Below the pieces are notes generated by a model. It did no database searches, had not been told where the DNA came from, and saw nothing but the letters and a program-made list of their open reading frames with translations. From contig JAPFBE010000002.1 in the NCBI GenBank assembly GCA_034336665.1, positions 10,856,906 through 10,920,905 of the forward strand: DNA of 64,000 nucleotides. The letters are read 5' to 3'. Positions 23,491-36,420 of this stretch are shown here, one piece after another. A program made the position numbers and the translations under genes. Positions within the stretch are counted from its first letter, which is position 1, and the number at the start of each line of letters is the position of its first letter. Origin of the DNA: Luscinia megarhynchos (Eukaryota > Chordata > Aves > Passeriformes > Turdidae).

Positions 23491-24653
23491 TAGATGAAAC
23501 TTCACAGAAAAACTCTATCTAGTCACTCTAACACCTCAGTTTATTCTAGAGTTTACAAAATGGAAGGAATTCAGAGAGAGCAATTTCTACAACTCTTGAT
23601 TTTACCCAGACAGACATAAAAAATAGCATAATCAACACGTCTAGCTAGGAAAAATACCTTTACATACCTTGACTAATTTAAAAAATGAACAGGTAAAGGT
23701 TCTAGTTTGTTAAGGACAGCCTCACAAATCTAGCAATAATTCCACAATAGCGTCTTCACAAAAAAAGTGTAATGCATTTTTAAATCTGAATATTCACAAT
23801 AAATTTCAAAATGTGTCTTGAATCCTCTATATTTCTGCTACTCTAAATTTTAATAAGTCAATGTAAATACCTCTGTATTACTTCATTATTTCATTATTTC
23901 AAAAAGACAGAGGGAAATGGCTTCAGTATTTGCCAGAAACATCAGCATTTCTATTACCTCTCAGTGTAAGGTTCATCAGGCTACACTTCACAAAAAAAGC
24001 TCTTCAAAAATCAGAGGTTTTTTTCCTCTTTCAATGCATTAGAGTAAAAAAAAATGGTTTAAAGCACCATGCCATTATTTTAGAGCTAAGCAGTTAAATG
24101 TTTTATACAGGAACATCAAAACCATATATGCTTCAAAGACCCAACATTTTTTTAATGGCTTTCAGATAAAACAATTTATTTATGCAATTAACAACAACAT
24201 GCAATTTCTAATAATTAGCCGATAATAGTTATCCGCAAAGTACTTTATAGAATTGCCTTCTGAACTGCATTCATTCTGTAGGGAACCACTGAAAATTAGA
24301 CTATAAAATTACCAGAAAATGTACTGCATTAACAAGAATTTTCTGTATTTTGTTTCTCCTACAGATTTATGGACTTGAATATTTGTAAACATTTGTTTTC
24401 AGAGGAAGATATCAGGTCCCATCACCTCACATTTATAACAAAGAAATAAATACTGCAGCAGCATTTTCTGAAGGATTAAACTAATGGTATTCAGCCAAAT
24501 ATATGTGAGAATATATTCATATTGTCATTTTGCAAATTGTACATCTCAAAAAATAGCTGGTAATTTGTTAAAATGAAAATTAAGTTTGGGGCATTTTACT
24601 GACTTTATGACTATCAAGCTTTTTGATTTTGCACTTTTGAGCTTTTCCTGACC

Positions 24654-24672
24654 AAAAAAAAAAAAAAAAAAA
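24654..24672. repeat. Poly-A run (19)
   Basis: An uninterrupted A run; no identifiable retroposon body adjoins it. Confidence 0.95.
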
Positions 24673-26614
24673 GGCAGTTGCAAACAGCATTTATGTGAAA
24701 GTTCAAGTTTTCACCTGACTTGAGAATCCCTGGATCTAATGCTTAAGACCCTCGCTAATTTATGATAAAGTCAAGAAAGCTGAGAGCAGGTTTAGGCATG
24801 TAACTTGGGTGCCTTCAGTTCAGCAAGGTTTATACAACTCCATTTAAAACAACAAAAGTATTTACCTTATTACTAAGTACAAGAATAGAAGAGTGAGTAC
24901 TACAATCTCTTTCCTCTCTTATACATAGGTTACAGAAGAATTAAGTTATTCCTCTGACTTCCATTGGCACAAGTACAGTTTTGAAAAAACTGAAAGGTCT
25001 TTTTTGTATGGGTATGAGTAATGGTAGGAATGAGTGCTAGAAGGAAAGGGTCAGGGGGTTCTTTACTGACCTTGACAAGCCAGTATCATTAAAACACAGA
25101 AACATTTTGAAATTTACATTGAAATATTTATCTATCTGGAAAAACAGAATTTGTTTTCTGTGCTCCCAGATATCTAAATCTCTGATCTATCTGGACTTCT
25201 GGAATTTATTTCTAAGCAGGGTATTGAGTGTTGCCTGTTGTACAATTGGAGTCTACTGTAGACCAGCCACAACACAGAGGGCAAGTGACAAATACTCATC
25301 CTGCCAACATGTTTTCTTGGTATTAAAGGATATGCTGATCCAATAACATTGCAGACTTTGAAGAACATACTTTATTTATTTATATTAGTACAAAAGAAAA
25401 TATTCTTTAAGTGCTCATGCTGTTGTGCGCCTGCCAGCTGAGGAAAGTGGTGAAACACCATCCAGGCCTAGAAAGAACAGCTCAGATAAAGCCAACCAAA
25501 GCAGGTTAATAATGTAAAACTGAAAGTCAAGCTTTACTTTGAAGACAACAGGGAATAGTGATGAGCTGGTGCAGCTATTAAGGATCAATTCCTGACCTGG
25601 TTCCAATTAATGTGAACTTTCTCTGCCTTAGATGATGTGACTTATGATGAATTTTCTCAGAATAGCTGATATAGAAACTATTAATGATTATGAATTCAGA
25701 CTTCAAAGCAAAATGACAGGACTTTAGTAATGGTATATATTTAATCAGAAAGACAAAGAAAAAGGGAAATAAAATTGAAATATTTGAAAATAGCATAGTG
25801 AAAGAAATATAATTCTGAAAATTTTGAAAATGACATATGCAGAGACAAAAAAGTAAATGATATTTTATTAACTAAAATTGTGTTATATAACCATACATAT
25901 GTTAATCTTGTGGAGTATTTATTTTGGGTTTATCTTTATGCATTGACAATACTTCTGATTCTTCTGACAATGATCAGGACTAACATGGCTTTAAGCAAGG
26001 GAAATGAAAGTCAGGATACTCCGAAGAGGAAGTTCCCCCAGAACTCTGGAAGTTGCCATCATTTCCTCTCACTTAAACCACATAAACATGCTATGCATGA
26101 TAACCTTCACATTCTTCCAACAATTGCTCTGTTTTCCTAATTGATATCACTTCTGGGAAAGTCACAATTTGCCTGTGAATTCTTGGGACTCCCAGAGCCT
26201 GTGCAGATCACTTCTGAATGTATTTCTTAGTAACTCCTCCATTTTCTAAACATTTTTCATTTAGAACTAAAAACAAAAGATAATTAAAATATAAAAATGT
26301 TGTATTTTACTTCTCTTTAGTCTTACTTAGGTTAACAACTGACAAACCAAGAAATTATTGAAATCAGAAATCTGTTTGCATGACATGCACTATATTTTAT
26401 TTCCAGATAGTGAGTGCACCTCACCTATGATCTATTGCCTCTAACCCAACAGGATGAACTAAATGTTCAGGCCTTTCACCTGTGTATTAAATCCTCCTTG
26501 TGTTGGGAACTCCAAAACTCTTCTGGGTACAAACTCGCCCAATTATCTGTCATAGAAGGTCGGATTTTATACTGATTACTTAGGGACCTAATTAAAGATC
26601 CTCCCTCCTATAAA

Positions 26615-26629
26615 ACACACACACACACA
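26615..26629. repeat. (AC)n microsatellite
   Basis: Seven and a half AC units, flanked by A-rich sequence. Confidence 0.9.
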
Positions 26630-29134
26630 TCCACCACAAAACAAAAAAAAAGGTTAGCTCTTGGAAAGTAGGTTTCAGCATAGCACCAAGGTACCATTAG
26701 CTGCTGTTTCATATAGTATTTTCCTCACCATGTGTACAAAAAGTTTGGTATTATAATTTAGGTGTCTGAGTACTTGTCTAAATGATCAAATATAAACATT
26801 CTTGAATTATCTATGCAGTCATAGTTTTGTTTTTGTTCTAAGTTTCAGCAGAAGCTGGTACACCAAGATTTTGCATTCTCATGTAGTCCAGCTGGGACAG
26901 ATGCAAATCAGCTACCTTTGTACATCTGAATGTAAGTTTCAAAACTTCCAGTGGAACCCAAGAGTGAGGGATGAAGCCAAGGTTTGGCCCAGTCTGAGTT
27001 CACAAGACCCCTCAGTATCAATTTCACATCCAAAGCTAGTTGGCTTTAAAATCCTCCAAATATGGAAAACACTTGACACCTTGTAAAAAAGCCATTGTGG
27101 TCTTTTCTCTCTGACCTAAATTGTGGATAAGATTACTTGATAAAGTAGAAACAATGTAGCAGAAAAAACGGTGGCACTTTCAAGCTCTTACCTTTCTATT
27201 TGCATACATTTGTGTTAGCATACAGTACTCTCTCAAGAAGACAGGAGAGGAGGTTAGCAGTGAAGCACAATACAGATTAATTTGTCTACCACTTATCTTC
27301 TCCAGGGCTGTCCCCTTTCTTTCATTAAGAAATATTTAGAGAACATCTCATTTTGCATAGACTGATAAAATAAACCTTCAACTTTCTCACTGACAGCTTT
27401 TAAAAGCATTTATTTAGTTAGTAATTCTTCCTGTTTCTAGTCTCAGATTTACGTATAAAACCACTTTGTTTTTTCTGGTTCTCCTTGAAAAAACAACTAG
27501 GCAACTGACCCAATATAAATAGTTGGAGCAGCCAAATACTCTATCCTTTTTGGCAGATATAATAAATGAATGACTGACAATTTTACTCATATACATAATG
27601 TTTTCTTCTTCTAAAGCAGACTTCTTTTTGATATTTCCCCCCATATTCATGCTGGCATGCCTTGAGAAAAAACTAAACAGTTTTTTTCTTCCCATTCTGA
27701 ATATCTTTCAGCAGGAAAAATTTGTTGACCAAGGTAAAAAATATCTTTCCTGATGGAGCTATCTCTGCACAGTGGCATTTCTACCATTCCAAGTTATGCT
27801 TGGCGTTATGACAGACCAAGAAGTCAAACAAGTAGCGGATGCTGCTTATCTCTAATACTCTGTACCAAAATTTGAGACATAACATAAACCACTCATTTCT
27901 AATGAGTCAAAAAACAGCATTTCTTATCAAACTGAGTAGAGCAGCACTTTTTATACCACCTGGTAGTGAAAGAGCATATGTGGGTAAAAAAATTCTCACT
28001 AAATACAAGAAGCTGCATTCTTTGTCTTCCCCTTAAAATAATCTTGCACAGAACTCCAGTACTATTTCACTGGAATGTTACACAATGTGATACAAGAGAC
28101 CTTATCTGCTTCTGGATTAGTAAACATATGGCATAATGATGAAAAAGAGTAGAGATTTTCTCAGTCAAGTACTAATTTCCATTTGTTACAAATATTTTCT
28201 GGCTTCCCAAACCAGATATTCTTTCACCATAATGCAATGGTGAAGAATCAAGAAACCTTCACTCTTAACCTTCCAATTAAAACTGCAATTGATAACTGTG
28301 ATTGATTCCTGAGAACTAATCTGCTCTGATTGAAGTTAATACAGTTCTTTACTCCAGTGTCTCCTGAATCCAAAGATAAGGTAGACAGCAATATTTTTTT
28401 TTTCAAAACTCAGATTCACTTGAAAACCAAATTCTGTTCTCAAATACTTACAGTTAAGCAAAATGCTTCAAATTAAAATTGATGCTCATGAACAGAAAAT
28501 TGCAAGTCACGAGTTTTTAGAGGTTCAGGACTGACTTAGGCTGCAATCCTTTTAAGAAGGCACACACAAGTTTGACTTTATGAAGTGACAGCTCCAGCTC
28601 TAGTTCATGATAACACACTTTGAAATTTGAGCCTGGATTACCAAATGTGAAGTCCAGCAGTGAAAAAGTAACTGTCCAAATCAATCTCTTGTACAGTAGC
28701 ACTCCTTTGTGAAGCAGTGTCTTTAGTGTATCTGTTGAAGAAATGACATGAATATCCTACAGAACAAATTATGATCTTAAGCATTATGTGGATTTTCTAC
28801 TATAAAATGACAGCCTTTCCAGTTTATATAAGATAAATAAATGACATCCGTAGCTTTGACGGTAAGCATATTTCATTATGGTAAAATTTAAACCAACAAT
28901 ATATTACTTACGGCTTAGTAATTGCAGATTTGCAATTAAAAAAGAGTTGTAGATAGATAGTTGGAAAACAGTAGAAGTTTGCCTATAAATAAAATTAAAG
29001 TCTTCTTAATTAAGCATTTTCTTTTACTATATATACACCAAAATGATAAAAATCTTGGACAAAACTGAATAACCAGATTAGCCTTTGGGTGTTTTGCTTA
29101 TGCCAGCCTCGGGCAGGGAAGGAATAACATGCCA

Positions 29135-29538
29135 CATGAAAAGAGTGAAAGGGCTGGGAGCATTTAGACCAGAGAAGGGATCTTATCAATGCCTGTAAAT
29201 ACCTGGTGGGGAAGGGGAATGAAGAAGACAGAGGCAATCTCTTATCAGTGCTGCCTTCTGAAAGGGCCAGAGGCAATGGACAAAAAAATGGAAATATATG
29301 GAATTCTGCTTGAATATGTGGGGGAATTTGTTGTTGTTGTTGTTGTTGTTTTTGTTGCAGTTGCTGTTGTTGTTGTTGTGAGAGTGTCAAGCATTGTATC
29401 AAGCTACCCAGAGAGGATGTGGAAATATTCGACACCTGACTGGACAAGACCCTGTTAACCAGTTCTAGCAGACTCTGCTTTGAGTTTGGGGCTGCACCAT
29501 CTCTAGAGGCCCCTTTCTATCTCAGCTATTCCATGATT
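29135..29538 (+). mobile_element. CR1 LINE 3'-end fragment, interrupted by a microsatellite
   Basis: The order is CR1: AGAGAAGGGATCTTATCAAT with TAAATACCTGG near 29172-29205, CAGAGGCAATGGAC near 29268, GGAATTCTGCTTGAATATG near 29299, CCAGAGAGGATGTGGAAATA near 29408, CCTGACTGGACAAGACCCTG near 29435, and CATCTCTAGAGGCCCCTTTC to CTATTCCATGATT at the end. The block that normally lies between GAATATG and the AGAGAGG word has been replaced by a TTG repeat. The 145-codon minus frame at 29010-29447 and the plus frame at 29189-29458 run through this and encode homopolymer Gln and Val; they are not genes. Confidence 0.88.
29328..29379. repeat. (TTG)n microsatellite inside CR1
   Basis: TTG units with two interruptions (TTT and GCAGTTGC). 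Probably grew from a T/G-rich motif of the host CR1 copy. Confidence 0.95.
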
Positions 29539-32475
29539 AATTATGGGGAGCTAGATATGGTCTTAAATGCATCTTGCTCCATTTTCATAGGAGATAAGCA
29601 CTTTTCTCTCATTTTCAGCTACATGCTTTTCAAGATGTCTTCAGGTACAGTTATCTTTGGTAGGAATGTATTTCAGTTTTCCATTAGGCTTGTTTCTGTT
29701 TAGAATTTTCTTCAAGTTTCTTTTTGCTTCCTTCCACTTTTCTTTACCTGCATTTGAAAGTCTAGTACAAAATCCTTTTCATTACATTCCTGATTGATTG
29801 TTTTTGCTGTTTTAAATGCTTTCATCTAAATTGTACCTTTCTTTACCTTTTCATCTGTTTGAAACTGATAGCTCTGACCTTGGGTAAACTCACTGCTTGT
29901 TACAAAAATCATATTTATTACAGTTTTTCTTTTTTATCTCCTCTGTAACTTTTTTCTTTTCCTGCCTTACTCTAATAGATGATTTGTTCTCTTCTGTTTG
30001 TTTTTTTAACACATGTCCTTTCAATTCTCTCCAGTGGATGATTGCAGTCTAAGGAAAATAATTCATGAAATATCAATTATAAAAGGAAAAAAAATCATTT
30101 TTTTAAAAAGTCTCTAGTTGAAGGGCTTAGAATAAACACTCAGAAGAAAATGTAACTCACAGTTATCCAAATCTCTCTGAGTAGGAGTAGAATTTTTTAC
30201 TGCTTGATGAATAACCTCTATTTCTACCACAGTTTTCAAGATAGTGAACTGATAGACTAAAGTAAAAATACAAAACCACCAATGTCCATTTCAACAAGCT
30301 TCCATAGCACTGTGTAGACAAAGACTGCTGTGGAGAGGATGCTTCCTGACCACCATGAAGTATTAGAGGACCTGAGAGGAGTTTCTTTCAAGTATCTCCT
30401 GAATTAATGATATCTATAGATACTAATATCAATAATTATTTCTAGCAATACAATAATAGACAATATTTCTTTTCCACCTTAAGTTAGTTTACAAAATCAT
30501 CAAGTTTTTCAACCAAAAAAAATCACTTATATCAATGTAAAAGACTGAAAGTTCACACTGTCCAAAGTGTGATGAAGAACTTGCTAGACTGGATCATACT
30601 CTTAGAGCATACTCTTCTTCCTGTTCTTTCCAGATGTATTGTTCTATATTACATGGTTATTTGGACCTGAAGTACAACCACTGTTGGAACACTATGCCTT
30701 GGTGGGAATGTTCATGAAGTCAGCATGGATCATGCAAGTCTATTTTTTAATCAGTTCTCATTTACTGACACAAAGCTGCAGCAAATGAGTTTATTCATAT
30801 TTTTTCCAAATAATTAAAATTATATAAGATATTGAAAACTTAGTCCTTGCAGTACCTTTAGATACACCTCATCTTGTAGCATATTTTTAAATACGCACTG
30901 AGATGAGTACTATGAATCAAAGATAGAAATCTGTCCCTTACTGTTCCTGGATTCTTTATTATGCCCTTTGTTGGATTTAATGAAGAAGCCATAAAATAAT
31001 GCTGTAAGTGTAATTACTTTCTTGTTCTGCTCATCCTTGAAGTTAGGAAAATTCCTTAGAAGGCTTTGTTCTTTATCTTCTGCCATAACTGCACTTAACA
31101 TGTTTCTTTTAGAAATGGATAGTCACCTTTATATAAAGACAAGGGAAGATCTCTTTCTTCCTTGCAAAACCATTTGAAATTAGAAAAGAAAACAGAAAAT
31201 GCAGCATTTCATGAAACACAGGCAAAAAAGTTGCATACAACTCACAGCTCCTTTATAAGAAACCACAATGTCCTCTGTAAGAAATGGATACTTAAAGCTC
31301 TAATCATTATCCTGATAGCACACTAAAAAACACCATAGAAATAAGTTCAAATAGGATCACTTGGATGGCTAGCATCATACCCACAGAACTGTAATTTGAG
31401 ATTCAGGAATATATAGGTAAGTTATCATTGTGGTCACTAAGAGCTCATCTACGTAGTATCACCCAGCCTCTGCCCCAGTTGCCTACTCTGAATACGAAAA
31501 TTGGAAAAAGTGTAATTCAGTCTTGTTGACTGTCACATTCAATAACATTAGGCTGCATTCAGCAAAATTGAGATTTCCTCACTGCAAGAAAAAAAAACTA
31601 AATCCCTATTTTTTCAGGACATTGAATACTACACTTGAAAAGAAATGCATTTGTGCATGTGTTACCTAGAGGGCTCTGTTCAACTGAAACTCTACTAGAA
31701 AAAAAATTGGAAGATCTCAGAGACTTGTAGAAATGCATGATGGACAATGCAGAATTCTTCCATGTCCTTTCATCACACCTTCTGAGTTTCTTCTTCCCAG
31801 CAAGATATGCAATGCTTTTAAGAAAGTAGAAAGTAGAGGGCAATGCTGGGTTTCCATCAGTATGGAATTAGCCTCCTTGAGATAGGAAAATTGATTAACT
31901 AAAACTGGAATACGGGAAAACTGGAAAAATTTAATGTGTCACAGAACTATTTAGTACAGATTTGAGTTACATTTTTCCCACATTTTTTTAAAGAATGAAG
32001 GTTAAGAAATAAACCAGTCATTTAATGAAAAATGCTCTCTCACTAGTAACTTGTTCTTTCTGCTCTTATCAATTGCCTATAGGAGTTTATTTTAGCACAT
32101 AATGGATGTTTGATTTCTCTCACTTGAAGTAACAGGTATTTCAACTGCAATTTTCACTGTGCACATCTTTGAAAAGATTATATTTTCAATGGTATTAATA
32201 AATTGTGAATTAATTTACTGTCAATGTTTAGGGAGACAGATTAGGAGTTAGGTTCCTAAATACATTTGTAGAACATGCCCTGATTTAATAAAATAAACCA
32301 AAGAAAATTTATTGATAAAGCAGTACTGGTAGTGGTAACCATGATGATGTTAACAATAATAATATAGTCAATGTCAAAGAAAAGTGTACACATGATTTTC
32401 TGTCACCTGAAAAAACAAAATTGCATTAGAAAGTATGTTTTTTTTAAAAAATCATTTAATGAACACTGCCAAAGT

Positions 32476-32591
32476 AAAAAAAAAAACCAAACAAAAACAA
32501 ACAAAAAAACCAACAACAAAAAAAACAAACAAAAAACCAAAACCCAATAAAACAAACAAACAAACAAAACAAAATAAAAAAAAACAAAAAA
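32476..32591. repeat. A-rich (AAAC)n low-complexity tract
   Basis: About 115 bp of A with scattered C (CAAA, CCAA words) and three single T. A lysine-rich plus frame and a phenylalanine-rich minus frame pass through it; neither is a gene. No retroposon body is visible on either side. Confidence 0.95.
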
Positions 32592-33066
32592 GGAGAAGTC
32601 ACTCTTATTGGGATTTCTAATAATTGCCTATTTAATTTTTTTCTGATTACCATTTTTCTTCCTAGTTAGTCAGCTTGCAACAATGGAATCTTTGCTGGTG
32701 AAGATTGCAAGTTTCTATTACCTATTGATACAATATTCAGGAATTGCTATTGAAGTGCTGTTTAAGCTCACTGTTTATTCATGAGTTGGAAAGGTTCAGC
32801 TTGGATGACAAACTACATCAAGCTTCTGAAAATAATACCCAGGTTTTTAAGAGCAAGAGCTATGATTTCTGAAACTATCTGGTTTTGGGGAATTCATGAT
32901 GCAATACCAAGCACTATGTGTTATATTATTTAGATAATATTTCTGCTTTTTAAAACTATCCTTATACTCTGTCTTCCTCCAGAAAAAAACAAAAAAAGGC
33001 AATTTTAAAAAATTTCATTTTCCTATCTAAAATTAACCTTCCATAATATAAAATTGAAAATGTATA

Positions 33067-33084
33067 AAACAACAACAACAACAA
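33067..33084. repeat. (AAC)n microsatellite
   Basis: Six AAC-type units. Confidence 0.85.
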
Positions 33085-34540
33085 AGTTTGTGTAATATTA
33101 CATCTTCTACCACATACAAAATCTTGGTATAAAAGAGAAGCATAAACACTAAAATCTGTCAGTTGCACATACTTGCTGTCACATAAGAAAAGAAATTGTA
33201 TATATATGCACATCTCAGAAAAACAAATCTGTCCTTTCACAAGCCTAGAATAATGTATCAGATAGAACTAAAATGGTTCTTTATATTACCATATTTTCCT
33301 GTACTAGTCTAATCTGTGCATGTCTTCTGTGCCTTACTCAAAACTACACACAATACCTACCATACCTACCAAAGCTGATTTTTTTTTTCCAGTTCTGAGA
33401 AGGGTGAAAGGACTATTCCACATAACATTTTTTAGAAGCCAGTATTATACTTGTTTTTCTGGAACTGTATGACGTTGATGAGCTAGATTTTCTTTCTTAT
33501 CTTTATCTAATCCCTCAGACTCTTTTCCAGATCTAACAAATAACCAGTCATCCTCCATTCTGCCATTTCTGTTGCAGATTATCCCAAAATGTATTATTTC
33601 CCTTGTGCCCCTCTTCAACTGCATCTTGTTTCTCTTCCGGTCACCCACCCAGAAAAAACAATCTTGAATTCTAAGACCGTTCTCCAGTGCACTTAAAAAT
33701 GTCTAGGAGATTGATTTCAGTTTCATAATCAACAAGTGCTTTCCATGGCAGTAGTGGTTACAGAGGCTCTGGTTATTATATGAAAGACAGTAACACTGGT
33801 GAAGCTATATGCAGATAAAATACAGTATCAGAGGTCTATCACAAGGAGAGGAAGTTCTCTTGCATACAAATGGAAGCTGAGATTAATGTCTAGGCTATTG
33901 CCAGAGTGAAACACTTATGACCACGTCTCCATTCAGACCTTTCACCACTTGGCTTTGAAAGTCTAGGTGCCTGCTCTCCTGTCTCAGTCCTGACCAGAGT
34001 ATATCTCTTTACTTAAGTATTTTGATGTCTGCGTCCTGCAATTATAACAACTACAGATGTCATCTATCTTGAGGGGGAAAAGATGCAAGAGTATCTAATT
34101 TAATTGTGAGCAGATAGCTACTTTATTTTACCAGATATTCTACACACTATTAATTATGGTACTGTTGTATGCAAATCCATGTAATTAACTATTCTTGATT
34201 TCTAACAATTTACAATATGACAAGCTTCATATTTCAACATAACTCATCAACTGAACAGCAAGAACTTGTTTTCTTTAAGCAACAAATACAGTTATATAAA
34301 TACATATAAACATTAGGAGTCATTAATAGAATAATGGTTTCTGAACCAGATGAAAATAAATATTAGCTGTTTCATGAAGGTAGCATCTGATCTGGAAGAA
34401 GTAATGATTTTGTAAGGCTATGTATTAAGATGAAATTACTTTAACTTTTAAATAACAGGGTCAAATTGTTTCCTAACTCTACCAAAGTCCATAAAACTGG
34501 CCCTATATTGGGCCCAAAACAGGACTCCATTTGATGAAAC

Positions 34541-34569
34541 AATTTATATAAATACAAATTTATATAAAC
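34541..34569. repeat. Tandem duplication, about 15 bp x 2
   Basis: AATTTATATAAATAC is followed by a near copy, AAATTTATATAAAC. Confidence 0.8.
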
Positions 34570-36239
34570 AGTGCTAGTCCAATATCATCATAATAAATAC
34601 TTCACTTGCACTTTTTATAGTCAGAAGAAACTAACATTTTAAACAGTAATGTGAGTATTCATATTCATAAATATACAACAAAAATCAAACATTGATTTGA
34701 ACAAAGTGCAGTGTGAGGGTCTGCCACAGCTGTAAATTCCCTTTTCTGAACAGTTCTGAAAATAAATACGAGAAAAGAAGCAGGATTTTACTGTGACTGA
34801 TAATGTATTTTTCTGGATGCACTGCTAAACATAACAATTGGAGTTAATAGGTAACTCATACTCATCCCCTCTAGTGCTAATTATCAATGGAGGAAAGAAA
34901 ATAACTAATTTAGGCTAGTGTATTCATCTTACTAACCGTTACTAGTAGAACAAAGAATTTCATGAAATAGATGATGTCATACTCACATCCATGTTCCCTA
35001 AATACAATGATAAAGAAATATACATGAATATGAACATCAAATATGAACATTATGTAAATCATAATATCAGAATGATGGATGTTGATTACTGGATTCCACG
35101 CAGTAGCAGTGTTTTGGATGCTATAGAAACAAAATGTTGCAAGTAAATGACTGAATCAGTTGCAATAGGATAGACTTTAAGGTGAGACCTGGATATAAGA
35201 TATTAATTAAGATAAGCCCCCAAGTACCAGCTGAGATTCTTGTTTTGCCCACAGGAACAAAATGTAAGCAATCCAAAGCCTTGTTCTATGACCTCTGCAT
35301 ACATGTTATGCAGTAATTACACCCTTACCTAAGTATGAACTCAGCAGTTACAAATATCCTGCAATTCTGCAATTATTTTAAAGGAGGGAATCCTCAACAA
35401 ATTTAGGACTTTCAAGCAGGCACTTAAACCACATGCTAAATCAGTTTCTACACTTCTAAGAAAAAGAGAAATTCTTCGTAGCTCAGTATTTCTGCATTAC
35501 ACGGCAGTGAAGCTGGTAAGGTTGAATATCAAACAAAAATGAATGTTCTGTAACTGGTATTAATTTATTCAGGCTAACCAGGTATTGTGCTCTTCCCTCA
35601 GCTGAATTTTGTCTTGGGAATATTTTGATGGAGCTGCATGAAGCAATGAAGGTTTAGCCACTCAATCTCAATAATCTCTTATACTCTAATAAAATCTTTT
35701 CTACAGAAAAGCAGGATTTAGATTCTCAGGGTAGGGTAGTTTAAAAGAGTTGAAAAGGAAAATAGGAGAGGGGACCAATTGTCGCTATTCTAAATGTTAG
35801 GAACAGGTAAAAAATAATCTCTTCATGATCTCTGGCATGACATCTTTGAAGTACATCTGATTTCATAAATAGCCTACGTTTTTGTGTATGTTTTCTTTTC
35901 TCACCAGAAATGTAGGGTCTAGGTCATTTGCCATGGCTACCAACTCTTTTACTTAGAAAATTTACATAGCTCTCTCTAAAAATCTTTTTGATTTCTCTAT
36001 CTCACTGCCCTAGATGAAAATAATATTACTTGCCTTATGGCTTGAATCTCCTTTCCTTTTCCTGGAGTGTATTAACTTTTAGGCATTCTAGATCCCAAAA
36101 CTTTTTTGTAGCATGATAGTACTTTTGCTTAAATAACACTTTTTTTTTCTTTTTTTTTTGTTGACTGACACAAAATATTCATAGAAGGATGTATCTTTTC
36201 AACCTCCTTACTTCTCATGACAATGACTTGCCTCCACTT

Positions 36240-36420
36240 TTTCACTTTCGATTCTTTGTCCTGAGCACAAATTATGACAGCTTTAAGCATTATTCCAGAT
36301 GAGGTTGTCTCCCAACTTTGTTGCATGATGTTACCAGTTCTTCAACTCAAATGGATTAACCTCCATACGTGCTTTAAAATCATACTTCTCTTTTTTGCAA
36401 CCACATTATGATAACCATAT
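36240..36420 (-). mobile_element. Possible ancient CR1 remnant (antisense)
   Basis: CTGAGCACAAATTATG, ATTCCAGATGAGGTTGTC and TTTTTTGCAACCACAT occur in the order seen in antisense CR1 ORF2/3' UTR, but with large gaps and poor identity. Could be coincidence. Confidence 0.25.

Larger units (their letters stand above)
23491..29134. other. Noncoding AT-rich interval
   Basis: About 5.6 kb with no recognisable gene or clear repeat family, apart from the simple repeats listed separately. Frames at 25107-25346, 25880-26140, 26802-27086 and 27414-27695 are short and show no domain. Confidence 0.5.
29539..36239. other. Noncoding AT-rich interval
   Basis: About 6.7 kb without a recognised gene or LINE copy. 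Only simple repeats at 32476, 33067 and 34541 stand out. Minus frames at 31598-31843, 32962-33240 and 33445-33648 have no domain. Confidence 0.5.

Noticed and set aside
29010..29447. 145-codon minus-strand frame with a Gln run
   Set aside because: The Gln run is the antisense of the TTG microsatellite inside a CR1 copy; the rest is antisense CR1.
32435..32653. Lys/Asn-rich plus frame and Phe/Cys-rich minus frame
   Set aside because: Translation of an A-rich low-complexity tract.
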